From: Streptomyces sp. NBC_01276
Lineage (GTDB): Bacteria; Actinomycetota; Actinomycetes; Streptomycetales; Streptomycetaceae
NCBI RefSeq assembly: GCF_041435355.1
Contig: NZ_CP108442.1
Coordinates: forward strand, 4,393,501 to 4,457,500
Reading direction: 5' to 3'
DNA: 64,000 nucleotides
Below the pieces are notes generated by a model. The model was given only the letters and a program-made list of their open reading frames with translations, made no database searches and was not told where the DNA came from. Below, piece by piece: positions 1 to 8,286 of the stretch; the stretch's first letter is position 1, and every line of letters begins with the position of its first letter. The position numbers and the translations under genes were made by a program.

Positions 1-1
1 G

Positions 2-889
2 CGCGAGGAGCTGGCCTGGTTCGAGTCGAAGCCGCTGTTCGGCTGGCGGGTCCTCGTACCGCGCACCAAGGAGCAGGCCGCTTCGCTCTCCGACCAGCTG
101 CGTTCGTACGGCGCGGTGCCCCACGAGGTGCCGACCATCGCCGTGGAGCCGCCGCGCACCCCGCAGCAGATGGAGCGGGCGGTCAAGGGCCTGGTCACCG
201 GCCGCTACGAGTGGATCGCCTTCACCTCCGTCAACGCGGTCAAGGCGGTGCGGGAGAAGTTCGAGGAGTACGGGCTCGACGCGCGCGCCTTCGCGGGCAT
301 CAAGGTCGCCGCGGTCGGCGAGCAGACCGCCGCCGCGCTGGTCGAGTTCGGCGTGAAGCCGGACCTGGTGCCGAGCGGCGAGCAGTCGGCCGCCGGGCTG
401 CTGGAGGACTGGCCGCCCTACGACCCGGTCTTCGACCCGATCGACCGCGTCTTCCTGCCGCGCGCCGACATCGCCACCGAGACCCTGGTGGCCGGGCTGA
501 TCGAGCTGGGCTGGGAGGTCGACGACGTCACGGCCTACCGGACCGTGCGCGCGTCGCCGCCGCCGGCCGACACCCGCGAGGCGATCAAGGGCGGCGGCTT
601 CGACGCCGTGCTCTTCACCTCGTCCTCGACCGTGCGCAACCTGGTCGGCATCGCGGGCAAGCCGCACAACGTGACCGTCATCGCCTGCATCGGCCCGGCC
701 ACCGCCAAGACGGCGGAGGAGCACGGCCTGCGCGTGGACGTGCTGTCGCCGGAGCCGTCCGTCTCGAAGCTGGCGGAGGCCCTCGCCGCGTACGGCGAGG
801 CCCGCCGCGAGGCGGCGAAGGAGGCCGGCGAGACGGTCTCCCGCCCGAGCGAACGCCGTCCGGGCGCGCGTCGCCGCCGCACGACGTGA
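2..889 (+). CDS. hemD: Uroporphyrinogen-III synthase domain (C-terminal part, 5' truncated by window)
   Basis: The reading frame is open from base 2 to the TGA at 887..889, giving about 295 visible residues; the start lies outside the window. The visible part matches the HemD fold, which cyclises hydroxymethylbilane to uroporphyrinogen III: an early VLVPRTKEQ strand, FTSVNAV, AAVGEQTAAAL, then the second-domain motifs LFTSSSTVRNL and IACIGPATAKTAEEHG near the C-terminus. In Streptomyces this domain is usually fused behind a uroporphyrinogen-III C-methyltransferase (CobA-type) domain, so the missing part may be that methyltransferase; this cannot be seen here. The tail is basic (RRPGARRRR). 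A strong hairpin follows the stop, and hemB lies about 3 kb downstream on the same strand. Confidence 0.9.
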   Translation, partial: REELAWFESKPLFGWRVLVPRTKEQAASLSDQLRSYGAVPHEVPTIAVEPPRTPQQMERAVKGLVTGRYEWIAFTSVNAVKAVREKFEEYGLDARAFAGIKVAAVGEQTAAALVEFGVKPDLVPSGEQSAAGLLEDWPPYDPVFDPIDRVFLPRADIATETLVAGLIELGWEVDDVTAYRTVRASPPPADTREAIKGGGFDAVLFTSSSTVRNLVGIAGKPHNVTVIACIGPATAKTAEEHGLRVDVLSPEPSVSKLAEALAAYGEARREAAKEAGETVSRPSERRPGARRRRTT

Positions 890-923
890 GCGGCTTAGGC
901 GGGGCGGCTCCGCCGCAGGACAC

Positions 924-966
924 GGGGAAGGGGCCCGGGTGCACAGCGCACCCGGGCCCCTTCCCC
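924..966 (+). terminator. Strong hairpin terminator after hemD
   Basis: A 19-bp perfect inverted repeat (arms 924..942 and 948..966) with a 5-nt loop lies 35 bp after the hemD stop. There is no long T tract, as is usual for Streptomyces terminators. Confidence 0.8.
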
Positions 967-1038
967 CGTTCCCGGGGGTAATCCGGTTGTCCGCCGGCCC
1001 CCGTCGGGCGAGGATCGCCGCCGGACGAGGGGGGACGG

Positions 1039-2271
1039 ATGGCGGAGCGGGACGGGCTGTCGGGGCTGTGCGCGGCGGTCGCGGCGTACGCGGTGGAGAC
1101 CGTCGAGGAGCTGGTCGCGGCCGGGGCGGACCCGGACCGGGTGCTGCTGCGGGCCGTCGAGGGGGGCTCCCCTGCGGTGGTGTCGGCGCTGCTGGACGAG
1201 CGTTCCGCGCCGCTGCCGGAGGCGGAGCGCGACCGGCTGCTGGTCGCGGCCCGCTGGTGGTACGAGCGGGGCGCGGAGGGCGAGCTGCGGCGGCTGACGG
1301 GGGCGGCGGGGCCGGCGGACGTCCGGTGGGTGCGGGACGGCGCGGCCGACCGCGTCGAGGAGGTCACCCTCGGCGGGCGGACCGTCCGGGCCGGGCACGG
1401 AGCCGTCCTGACCCAGCTGGAGTGGCGGTACCGGATCCTGGCCCCGGTCGGGGAGCTGATGGCCCGCGCGGTGCGGCACGAGGACGGTGCGGAGGACGAG
1501 GAGCACGTCGACCGGTCGGCAGCCTGCTGGGTGCTGCTGTCGCGGCAGAGCGCGGAGACGTGGCGGGAGGTGGTGGCCTTCCACCGGCACCCCTCGCCCG
1601 CGCACCGGGCGTTCGTCGCCGATTTCCTGGGCCTGGGCAGGCTGATGTCCGGCGTCACGGACCACGCCCCCTGGTACGAGAAGCGGCGTGCCGAGCTGCT
1701 TCCCGGCTGGGCCGACACGGAACGGGACGCCGGGGTACTGGCGAGGGTGCTCCGGCTGGTGACCGAGGAGGACCTCCCGGAGGCTCGGGAGTTCGGGCTG
1801 CGGTACGCGGGGCATCCGGACCCCCGGGTGCGGAGCCGGGTGCCGTGGATGTTCGACCGGCCGCTGGACCCGGAGACGGCACGGGCGGTGTGCGACCTCG
1901 GGCGGGACCCCGACGCGGGGGTACGGGCGGAGGCGGCCGGGGTGCTGGGCGGGGAGGAGCTGGGGGAGCCGGACAGGGCGGTACTGCTCGCCCTGCTCCG
2001 GGACGCGGACCCGCGTGTCCGGCACCGGGCCGTGCGGGCCACCGCCCGCGGCTCCGACTGCTCGCCGGAGGTCACGGAGGCGCTGGCGGAGCTCCTCGAC
2101 GCGGACGAGCAGGACGTCCGGCTCAGCGCCGCCTACGGACTGGCCGTCCGGGACGACCCCCGGACGGCGGAGGCCTACGCCCGGGTGGGCCCACTGGGCC
2201 CGGAGTTCGAACACGACACCCGGCCGGACGGCCTGCGGCGCTGGCGCCTCAGGAACGAACCCAACGGGTGA
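1039..2271 (+). CDS. HEAT/ankyrin-like repeat protein
   Basis: A 410-residue soluble protein beginning MAERDG. The start is supported by the purine-rich GAGGGGGGA just upstream. The N-terminus (about residues 10-60) has an ankyrin-like pattern (ETVEELVAAGADPDRVLLRAVEGGSPAVVSALLDE). The C-terminal third (about 240-390) has HEAT-like helical repeats of the type DPRVRHRAVRATARG and DAGVRAEAAGVLGG. Such repeats normally serve as protein-binding scaffolds. No catalytic motif was recognised and the partner is unknown. It stands alone between the hemD terminator and the convergent DUF397 gene, whose 3' end it overlaps by about 20 nt. Confidence 0.7.
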   Translation: MAERDGLSGLCAAVAAYAVETVEELVAAGADPDRVLLRAVEGGSPAVVSALLDERSAPLPEAERDRLLVAARWWYERGAEGELRRLTGAAGPADVRWVRDGAADRVEEVTLGGRTVRAGHGAVLTQLEWRYRILAPVGELMARAVRHEDGAEDEEHVDRSAACWVLLSRQSAETWREVVAFHRHPSPAHRAFVADFLGLGRLMSGVTDHAPWYEKRRAELLPGWADTERDAGVLARVLRLVTEEDLPEAREFGLRYAGHPDPRVRSRVPWMFDRPLDPETARAVCDLGRDPDAGVRAEAAGVLGGEELGEPDRAVLLALLRDADPRVRHRAVRATARGSDCSPEVTEALAELLDADEQDVRLSAAYGLAVRDDPRTAEAYARVGPLGPEFEHDTRPDGLRRWRLRNEPNG

Positions 2272-2494
2272 GGCTGCCCCAGGCGGCGGGGGCCAGGGTG
2301 AGCGTCGGCCCGTCGGCGACCTTGGAGTCGCGGATGTGGACGGTGTCGGCGCAGGGGCAGGTGGCGACCTCGACGCAGGCGCCGCCTTCGTCACCGCTGT
2401 AGGAGGACTTCCGCCAGGAGACGGCGACTTCAAGGCACTGGCCGCCTTGGTCGCTGCTGTAGCTGGACTTGAACCACTTCAGTGGGGTGCTCAT
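2249..2494 (-). CDS. DUF397 domain protein, two half-repeats
   Basis: An 81-residue protein with two copies of the DUF397 signature: FKSSYSSDQGGQCLEVA near residue 8 and WRKSSYSGDEGGACVEVA near residue 27, followed by HIRDSK. DUF397 proteins are small actinobacterial proteins almost always encoded beside XRE-DUF5753 regulators; they are thought to act as their partners or antagonists (Scr1/BldB-like systems), but the biochemistry is largely unknown. The start ATG overlaps the stop of the upstream regulator (ATGA), so the two are translationally coupled. The doubled motif is unusual, since most family members carry a single one. Confidence 0.85.
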   Translation of the reverse strand: MSTPLKWFKSSYSSDQGGQCLEVAVSWRKSSYSGDEGGACVEVATCPCADTVHIRDSKVADGPTLTLAPAAWGSLTRWVRS

Positions 2495-3315
2495 GCCTCT
2501 CCTAGCAGCCGGTCCAACAGGCCCTTCGTCTCAGCGAAGTTGAGGGCCTGTGACCGCAGCATCGCATACTTCTGGGAGAGGATGCTGACCTCATTCGGGT
2601 CGCGCACGAGCACACTGCCGCGCTGCGTTTCCGAGTAGGCGAGCCGCTGGTAGTCAGGGGTTTCGAGCAGGGTGAACGGGCCTGAGAGACCGGCGTGGGT
2701 CTCCATGCGCATGGGGAGGACCTGGAGAGAGATGCCGGGGGAGTCGGCACAGCTGCGAAGGTGATGCAGCTGCTCCCTCCACACGGCGTCGCCGCCGAGC
2801 CGGTCGTGCAGGACGGGCTCCCACATGACGAAGCTGAGCGTTGGCGGTGTGGGGCGGTGCAGGATCCTCTGGCGCTTCATCCGAAGGGAGGTCTGCAGCT
2901 CTATCTTCTCCTCGCCGAGGTACGGGACGTGGCATCCGAACACCGCACGGGCGTACTCCTCCGTCTGGAGCAGGCCAGGAATGATCAGCGTGTCGTACCA
3001 GGACAGGGCCAGGGCCTCCCGTTCCCGCTCCATGTACTCCTCCGCCCAGGCGGGGACCATGTCGACCTCCGGCATCCTGTTCGCCGCGACCGCCAGGAGG
3101 CCGGGCAGGCCGAGGACCCGGTCCATCTTTTCGGCGACGTTGGGCATGAGGACCCGCCTGCCCTGCTCGATGGAGGCGACCGTCTCTTCGTCCATGTGCA
3201 GCGCTTCGGCGAGGGTGCGCTGCGTCATTCCTTTGGCGACTCGGGCGGCGCCGACCTGCGCGCCGACCATCTTCATCGCGGTTTCGTTGGGCCGGGGCCT
3301 CTTGCGTGGTGGCAT
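2491..3315 (-). CDS. XRE-family regulator with DUF5753 domain
   Basis: 274 residues from the ATG at 3315, which has GGGGAG about 10 nt upstream; the frame stays open to 3513 but the longer N-terminus is low-complexity and runs through the promoter region. Residues about 15-75 form a helix-turn-helix (MTQRTLAEALHMDEETVASIEQGRRV). The rest is the DUF5753 domain, with the typical PGLLQTEEYARA, RMKRQRIL, LHHLRS and LQVLPM segments. Members of this Scr1-like family pair with a DUF397 protein and are often divergent from an ATP-binding HATPase protein, exactly as here. A perfect palindrome at 3357..3384 lies in the shared promoter region and may be its operator (inference). Confidence 0.88.
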   Translation of the reverse strand: MPPRKRPRPNETAMKMVGAQVGAARVAKGMTQRTLAEALHMDEETVASIEQGRRVLMPNVAEKMDRVLGLPGLLAVAANRMPEVDMVPAWAEEYMEREREALALSWYDTLIIPGLLQTEEYARAVFGCHVPYLGEEKIELQTSLRMKRQRILHRPTPPTLSFVMWEPVLHDRLGGDAVWREQLHHLRSCADSPGISLQVLPMRMETHAGLSGPFTLLETPDYQRLAYSETQRGSVLVRDPNEVSILSQKYAMLRSQALNFAETKGLLDRLLGEA

Positions 3316-3356
3316 GCCTGTGAACTCCCCGAGTGCGCACGAGAGATACCGGTACC

Positions 3357-3384
3357 AACCCGTACTCATGAAGGAGTACGGGTT
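3357..3384. promoter_or_regulatory. Perfect palindrome in the divergent regulator/ATPase promoter region
   Basis: Arms AACCCGTACTC (3357..3367) and GAGTACGGGTT (3374..3384) are perfect inverse complements separated by 6 nt. The site sits between the XRE-DUF5753 gene and the ATP-binding gene, 42 bp from the regulator start, and is a plausible operator. The element is seen directly; its function is inferred. Confidence 0.6.
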
Positions 3385-3427
3385 ACCGGTCTCGCCCACG
3401 CTAGTCACGCACCGCGACGATCGCCCC

Positions 3428-3841
3428 GTGAACGTGGAAATCCATCCGGCCCTGCTGCGCGAGCGGTACTTCCCCCGCAGCCCCCGATCCGTCCGCCCCG
3501 CCAGGGAGTTCACGGCGGAGACGCTTCACGCGTGGGGTGTCACATGTCGTCGGGACGACCTGTTGCTCTGCGTGAGCGAGCTGGCCACCAACGCCCTGCT
3601 GCACGGCGTCCCGCCCGGCCGGTACTACCGGGTGCGGCTGATGCTCTTCGACGGGGCCGTCCGGGCGGAAGTGCACGACAGCGGGGGCGGGCGGCCCCGG
3701 ATCGCGGACCGGGATCCGGGGGCCGAGGGCGGGCGGGGGCTGCTGCTGGTGGCGGGGGTCGCGGACCGGTGGGGGGTGACGCCGAGGATGCCCGGCAAGG
3801 CGGTGTGGTGCGAGTTCGGGGTGCGGACGGCGGGCCCCTAG
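3428..3841 (+). CDS. ATP-binding protein, anti-sigma/histidine-kinase-like (HATPase_c_2)
   Basis: About 137 residues from the GTG at 3428; an in-frame ATG at 3368 is an alternative start that would lie in the palindrome loop. Neither has a clear ribosome binding site, so leaderless translation is possible. GHKL ATPase motifs are present: the N box in LLLCVSELATNALLHG, the G1 box VHDSGGG, and GGRGLLLVAGVADRWGV. This is the RsbW/SpoIIAB-type fold common in Streptomyces, normally a serine kinase or binding partner of a regulator. It is divergent from the XRE-DUF5753/DUF397 pair, and a second copy of this arrangement occurs at 53.1-54.7 kb. Confidence 0.8.
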   Translation: MNVEIHPALLRERYFPRSPRSVRPAREFTAETLHAWGVTCRRDDLLLCVSELATNALLHGVPPGRYYRVRLMLFDGAVRAEVHDSGGGRPRIADRDPGAEGGRGLLLVAGVADRWGVTPRMPGKAVWCEFGVRTAGP

Positions 3842-3883
3842 GCTTGGGGGGACTGCTGTCGATGCTCGAAGAGGCGACTGAGA

Positions 3884-4885
3884 ATGAGCGCGTACGGATC
3901 CTTCCCCGGCTCCCGGCCCCGCCGGCTGCGCACCACCCCGGCCATGCGGCGGATGGTCGCGGAGTACCGGCTGCACCCCTCGGACCTGATCCTCCCGGCG
4001 TTCGTCCGGGAAGGCATCACCGAGCCGCTGCCGATCTCGGCGATGCCGGGCGTGGTCCAGCACAGCCGGGACACGCTGCGGAAGGCCGCCGTGGAGGCGG
4101 TCGAGGCGGGCGTCTCGGGGATCATGCTCTTCGGCGTCCCGGCCGACGAGAACAAGGACGCGCTCGGCACGGCGGGCACCGAGCCCGACGGCATCCTCCA
4201 GGTCGCGATCCGCGACGTGAAGGCCGAGGTCGGCGACGACCTCGTCATCATGTCCGACCTGTGCCTGGACGAGTACACCGACCACGGCCACTGCGGTGTC
4301 CTGGACGAGCACGGCCGCGTCGACAACGACGCCACGCTGGAGCGGTACGCGGAGATGGCGCAGGTCCAGGCCGACGCGGGCGTCCACGTGGTGGGCCCCA
4401 GCGGCATGATGGACGGCCAGGTCGGCGTCGTCCGCGACGCCCTCGACGAGACGGGCCACGAGGACGTCTCGATCCTCGCCTACACCGCGAAGTACTCCTC
4501 CGCCTTCTACGGTCCCTTCCGCGAGGCCGTCGCCTCCTCCCTCCAGGGCGACCGCAAGACGTACCAGCAGGACCCGGCCAACGCCCGCGAGTCCCTGCGG
4601 GAGCTGGCGCTGGACCTGGAGGAGGGCGCCGACATGGTCATGGTCAAGCCCGCCGGCCCGTACCTGGACATCCTCCACCGGGTCGCGGAGGCCGTGGACG
4701 TGCCGGTGGCGGCGTACCAGATCAGCGGCGAGTACGCGATGGTCGAGGCAGCCGCCGAGAAGGGCTGGATCGAGCGGGACCGGGCGATCCTGGAGACCCT
4801 CCTCGGCATCAAGCGGGCGGGCGCCGACACGATCCTCACCTACTGGGCGACCGAGGTCGCGGGCTGGCTGCGCGAGACCCGCTGA
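3884..4885 (+). CDS. hemB: Porphobilinogen synthase (delta-aminolevulinate dehydratase)
   Basis: 333 residues, full family length. It condenses two 5-aminolevulinate molecules to porphobilinogen, the step before HemC and HemD. The two Schiff-base lysines are visible: K203 in [11 protein letters not shown] and K255 in [11 protein letters not shown]. The metal loop reads [14 protein letters not shown] (about 125-138), a mix of the zinc-type (Cys-Cys-Cys) and magnesium-type (Asp-rich) loops. The C-terminal DTILTYWA motif is also typical. The gene follows hemD at 3 kb with the DUF397 module between. Other starts are possible but [16 protein letters not shown] matches the family N-terminus. Confidence 0.97.
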   Translation: MSAYGSFPGSRPRRLRTTPAMRRMVAEYRLHPSDLILPAFVREGITEPLPISAMPGVVQHSRDTLRKAAVEAVEAGVSGIMLFGVPADENKDALGTAGTEPDGILQVAIRDVKAEVGDDLVIMSDLCLDEYTDHGHCGVLDEHGRVDNDATLERYAEMAQVQADAGVHVVGPSGMMDGQVGVVRDALDETGHEDVSILAYTAKYSSAFYGPFREAVASSLQGDRKTYQQDPANARESLRELALDLEEGADMVMVKPAGPYLDILHRVAEAVDVPVAAYQISGEYAMVEAAAEKGWIERDRAILETLLGIKRAGADTILTYWATEVAGWLRETR

Positions 4886-4913
4886 GTGCGCTGAGTGCGG
4901 TGCGCGGGCCGGG

Positions 4914-5315
4914 ATGAGTACGGACACTCATGCCGGCCCGGCGCCGTCCGGCTTGAGTGGGGGCATGGACACCACCGCCCCCGCCGAGCGCGACCGCCGC
5001 GCGTACGTCGCGCCGCTCGTCTCCACCCTGCTGACGCTGCCCGCCGCCGCCGTCACCCTGTTCTTCGCGGGGCTCTCCCCGATGGCCTGCGACTCCTGCG
5101 AGGACGCGGCCTCGGACCGCTTCGACGCGAGCTTCGGGCCCGCGTGGACGGTGTTCACGGGCGGGCTGGTCCTCGTACTGCTCCTGCTCGTGGCCTGCTG
5201 GGCGCTGCCCTGGAACCACGGCAACCGGGCGCGGCGCCTCGCGCTGGCGCTGGCGGCGCCGGGGGCCGTGGTGCTGAACGTGATCGTCTTCGCCGCCATG
5301 GTCGACTGGCCCTAG
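4914..5315 (+). CDS. Small integral membrane protein
   Basis: 133 residues from the ATG at 4914, or 116 from the in-frame ATG at 4965 (MDTTAPAERD), which may be the true start because the first 17 residues are low-complexity. There are three hydrophobic segments: VAPLVSTLLTLPAAAVTLFF, VFTGGLVLVLLLLVACWALP and LALALAAPGAVVLNVIVF. A CDSC pair occurs in the loop after the first segment, on one face of the membrane. No family was recognised and no function can be assigned. It lies just after hemB and before a DUF1876 gene, without an obvious shared operon. Confidence 0.65.
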   Translation: MSTDTHAGPAPSGLSGGMDTTAPAERDRRAYVAPLVSTLLTLPAAAVTLFFAGLSPMACDSCEDAASDRFDASFGPAWTVFTGGLVLVLLLLVACWALPWNHGNRARRLALALAAPGAVVLNVIVFAAMVDWP

Positions 5316-5373
5316 CGGGGCGGGAGGAGCAGGCTGGGGGGAGAGGCGCACGGCACTGTGGAGGTGATCCGCC

Positions 5374-5646
5374 ATGCCCACACTCGCAGGCTGGCACGTC
5401 GAGATGGAGTTCACCGAAGACGGCCACCGCACGAACGCGGCGGCCCTGCTGAGGCTCGCCGACGGTTCCGAGGTCAGGGCGCGCGGCTATGCGATGCGGC
5501 ACCCGTCCGACCCGGAGCAGTTGCGGGTCGGTGAGGAGATCGCCGGGGCGCGGGCCCTGATGGACCTCGCGGGCCAGCTGCTCCAGAAGGCCCACGGGGA
5601 GATCGACGAGGCCACGGGACGGCATTCCTACCCGCTGACGGCCTGA
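5374..5646 (+). CDS. DUF1876 domain protein (copy 1)
   Basis: A 90-residue cytosolic protein matching the small actinobacterial DUF1876 family (double-stranded-RNA-binding-like fold; function unknown): AGWHVEMEFTEDGHRTNAAALLRL, then HPSDPEQLRVGEEIAGARAL and the C-terminal HGEIDEATGRHSYPL. The ribosome binding site GGAGGTGATC is a 10-nt perfect complement to the 3' end of 16S rRNA and sits 5 nt before the ATG, which predicts very strong translation. A close paralogue with the same initiation region lies at 8287..8559. Confidence 0.85.
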   Translation: MPTLAGWHVEMEFTEDGHRTNAAALLRLADGSEVRARGYAMRHPSDPEQLRVGEEIAGARALMDLAGQLLQKAHGEIDEATGRHSYPLTA

Positions 5647-5711
5647 CCGCTGCGGTCCGGGCCCGTGCTGACCCCCGTCCGGCACGAGCCCGGTGGCGCG
5701 AGCGCCCCCGC

Positions 5712-6461
5712 TCAGCGGGTGCGGCGCCGGAAGAGGACGCCCGCCACGGTGACGGCCAGGGCGGTGATCGCCGCGCACCATGCGAGGGCGGTCCAGGGGG
5801 CGTTGCCCGCCGGGCGGTCCAGGAGGAGGGCGCGCAGCGATTCGATCACCGGGGTCAGCGGCTGGTGGCCGGCGAAGCCGTGCAGCCAGGACGGCATGGT
5901 GTCGATGGGGACGAAGGCGCTGGACGGGTAGGGGAGGAACATCATCAGGAAGGTGAACCCGCCCGCGGCTTCAGGGGACTTGGCGAGCAGGCCGAGCGTC
6001 GCGGCCAGCCAGGAGATCGCGGTGATGTACGCGACGAGGAGCCCGGCGGCGGCGAGGTAGGCGGGCGCCGAAGCCCGGGGGCGGAAGCCGATGGCGAGGG
6101 CGACGGCCAGGACGAGGGTCGTCGAGACGAGGTTGCGGACGACCGATGCCGTGACGTGTCCGGCCAGGACGGGGACGCCGCCCACGTCCAGGGAGCGGAG
6201 GCGGTCGACGATGCCGTTCTTCATGTCGTCGGCCACGCTCACGGCGGTGCTCGCCGCGCCGAAGCCCGCGCACAGGAGCATGGCGCCGGGGACCACGTAC
6301 GTCACGTACGCCGTCCCGGTGTCGATGGCGCCGCCGAAGAAGTACACGAAGATCAGCATCAGCATGACGGGGAGCATCAGGGCGGCGATCAGCGCGTCGG
6401 GGCTGCGCCGGCTGATGCGCAGGCTGCGCCCGGCCATGGTGAGGGCGGCGGTACCGGTCAT
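5712..6461 (-). CDS. ABC-2 type transporter permease (DrrB-like)
   Basis: 249 residues with about six membrane segments, including LIAALMLPVMLMLIFVYFFGG, ALAIGF, LAAAGLLVAYITAISWLAATLGLL, FTFLMMFLPYPSSAF and a final ITALAVTVAGVLF. The ABC-2 signature (FLPYPSSAFVPIDTMPSWL) identifies it as the membrane half of a DrrAB-type exporter, which usually extrudes hydrophobic drugs or lipids. The start ATG overlaps the stop of the upstream ATPase gene (ATGA), so the pair forms one operon. The substrate cannot be read from the sequence. Confidence 0.88.
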   Translation of the reverse strand: MTGTAALTMAGRSLRISRRSPDALIAALMLPVMLMLIFVYFFGGAIDTGTAYVTYVVPGAMLLCAGFGAASTAVSVADDMKNGIVDRLRSLDVGGVPVLAGHVTASVVRNLVSTTLVLAVALAIGFRPRASAPAYLAAAGLLVAYITAISWLAATLGLLAKSPEAAGGFTFLMMFLPYPSSAFVPIDTMPSWLHGFAGHQPLTPVIESLRALLLDRPAGNAPWTALAWCAAITALAVTVAGVLFRRRTR

Positions 6462-7384
6462 CGGGGGGCTCCCGTCAGGGCGAGGAAGACGTCGTCGAGG
6501 GTGGCGGTGCGGAGCGTGAAGCGCTCGACGCCGGTGCGGTCGGGGTCGAGTTCGTCGAGCAGGGCCCGGACGTGGGCGGCGGTGCCGTCGGTGGGCAGGC
6601 CCAGGGTCAGTGCGTCGGGGTCGTGGTGGACGGCGCGGGCAGTGAGGGCCTCGTAGGCGCCCCGGCTGGTCAGGGTGAGGTCGAGGCGGTGTCCGGCGAC
6701 GCGGGCCTTCAGTTCGGCGGGGGTGCCCTCGGCGGTGACGCGGCCGGAGTCGAGGACGGTGACGCGGTCGGCGAGCCGGTCGGCCTCCTCCAGGTACTGG
6801 GTGGTGAGCAGGACGGTGGTGCCGTCGGAGCGCAGTTCCCGTACGAGGTCCCAGAGTTCCGCGCGGCTGCGCGGATCGAGGCCGGTCGTGGGCTCGTCCA
6901 GGAACAGCACGGCGGGCTTGCCGACGAGGCTCGCCGCGAGGTCCAGGCGCCGTCGCATCCCGCCCGAGTAGGTCTTGGTGAGGCGGTCGGCGGCCTCGGA
7001 CAGGCCGAAGCGGTCGAGGAGTTCACCGGCGCGGGCGCGGGCGTCGCGGGCGGACAGCCCGGTGAGCCTGCCGGTCATGCGCAGGGTCTCGGCGCCGGTC
7101 TGGAGGTCGTCGAGGGCCGCGAACTGGCCGGTGAGGCTGATGCGTTCCCGTACGAGGGCCCGCGCGCCGGTGATGTCGTGCCCGGCCACGCGGGCGGTCC
7201 CGGAGTCGGGCGCGGTGAGGGTGGCGAGGACCCGGACGGTGGTGGTCTTCCCGGCGCCGTTGGGGCCGAGGAGGGCGAGGACGGAGCCGCGCGGGACGGA
7301 GAGGTCGAGGCCGTCGAGGACGCACAGGTCCCCGTAGGACTTGGTGAGGCCGGTGGCGTGGATGCCGAGGGCGTGCGGGGTCAT
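6458..7384 (-). CDS. ABC transporter ATP-binding protein (DrrA-like)
   Basis: 308 residues. Walker A is LGPNGAGKTT (about 39-48), the Q-loop region is SLTGQFAALDD, the ABC signature is YSGGMRRRLDLA and Walker B is AVLFLDEPTTGLDPRSR. The C-terminal extension of about 80 residues (LTSRGAYEAL to TLDDVFLALTGAP) is the DrrA-type C-domain that contacts the permease. It powers export with the permease encoded at 5712..6461. It is divergent from a TetR regulator, with palindromes in the 93-bp gap, suggesting repression relieved by a small-molecule ligand. Confidence 0.92.
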   Translation of the reverse strand: MTPHALGIHATGLTKSYGDLCVLDGLDLSVPRGSVLALLGPNGAGKTTTVRVLATLTAPDSGTARVAGHDITGARALVRERISLTGQFAALDDLQTGAETLRMTGRLTGLSARDARARAGELLDRFGLSEAADRLTKTYSGGMRRRLDLAASLVGKPAVLFLDEPTTGLDPRSRAELWDLVRELRSDGTTVLLTTQYLEEADRLADRVTVLDSGRVTAEGTPAELKARVAGHRLDLTLTSRGAYEALTARAVHHDPDALTLGLPTDGTAAHVRALLDELDPDRTGVERFTLRTATLDDVFLALTGAPR

Positions 7385-7404
7385 GAGGGATGGAGCTCCC
7401 TTCT

Positions 7405-7432
7405 GCGTATGGCTTACGCTCTTCTGCGTAAG
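7405..7432. promoter_or_regulatory. Overlapping palindromes, probable TetR operator
   Basis: CTTACGC (7413..7419) and GCGTAAG (7426..7432) form a perfect 7-bp inverted repeat with a 6-nt spacer. An overlapping GCGTA/TACGC repeat spans 7405..7419. The site lies between the ABC ATPase and the divergent TetR gene. A TAGGAT hexamer at 7446..7451 could be the -10 element of the TetR promoter. Operator function is inferred from the geometry. Confidence 0.65.
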
Positions 7433-7477
7433 TAATACACAGAACTAGGATGGGGGTCAATCGAGGAGTGGGCGGTC

Positions 7478-8245
7478 ATGGCGGACGAGGACAGCGGGAC
7501 CGGGCTCCCGGCGAGCCTGGAAATGGCCTGGGGCCTGCGCGAACGCCCCGGCAAGGGGCCGCGCCCCACCCTCACGCTGCCCCGGATCGTGGAGGCGGCC
7601 GTCGCGCTCGCCGCCACGGAGGGCATGGACGCCGTGTCGATGGGCCGGGTCGCCAAGGAGCTGGGCGCCTCGACGATGTCCCTCTACCGCTACGTCGCCG
7701 CCAAGGAGGAGCTGTACGTCCTCATGGCGGACGCGGGGGTCGGCACCCCGCCGCCGCTGCCGCCCGGGGCGCAGGGCCTGGGCTGGCGCGAGCTGCTGAC
7801 GCAGTGGGCGTACGCGCAGCGGGCCGTACTGATGGCCAACTCCTGGATCCTGCGCATCCCGATCACGGCCCCGCCGGCCACCCCGAACCAGCTCGCCTGG
7901 ATGGACCGGGGGCTCGCCGCGATGGCCGGCACGGGCCTGGAGGAGGGCGAGAAGCTCTCCACGATCATCCTGATCGGGGGCCTGGTGCGGAACGAGGCCA
8001 CGATGGCCGCCGACATGATCGACGCCATCGTGAAGTCCGGAGTCACCCCGCAGCAGGCCCTGGACCGGTACGTCCGCACCCTGCGGCTGCTCGCCGGCCC
8101 GGACGCGCACCCTGCCGTGACGCGGCTGCTGGACTCGGACGCCTTCAGCGGCTCCGGCGAGCCGGACTTCCAGTTCCGCTTCGGGCTGGAGCGGATCCTG
8201 GACGGGCTCGCGCCGCTGGTCGCGGGGCGGGCGGGGACGGGCTGA
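7478..8245 (+). CDS. TetR/AcrR-family transcriptional regulator
   Basis: 255 residues; GAGGAG upstream supports the ATG at 7478. The N-terminal helix-turn-helix begins near residue 35: LPRIVEAAVALAATEGMDAVSMGRVAKELGASTMSLYRYVAAKEELYVLM, the canonical TetR recognition region. The C-terminal ligand domain resembles the TetR_C type that follows drug-responsive regulators. It probably represses the divergent DrrAB-like exporter and itself, through the palindromes at 7405..7432. The inducer is unknown. Confidence 0.9.
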   Translation: MADEDSGTGLPASLEMAWGLRERPGKGPRPTLTLPRIVEAAVALAATEGMDAVSMGRVAKELGASTMSLYRYVAAKEELYVLMADAGVGTPPPLPPGAQGLGWRELLTQWAYAQRAVLMANSWILRIPITAPPATPNQLAWMDRGLAAMAGTGLEEGEKLSTIILIGGLVRNEATMAADMIDAIVKSGVTPQQALDRYVRTLRLLAGPDAHPAVTRLLDSDAFSGSGEPDFQFRFGLERILDGLAPLVAGRAGTG

Positions 8246-8286
8246 CGGGTGCACCCTGGAAAGCAGCGGCCTCGGAGGTGATCGCC

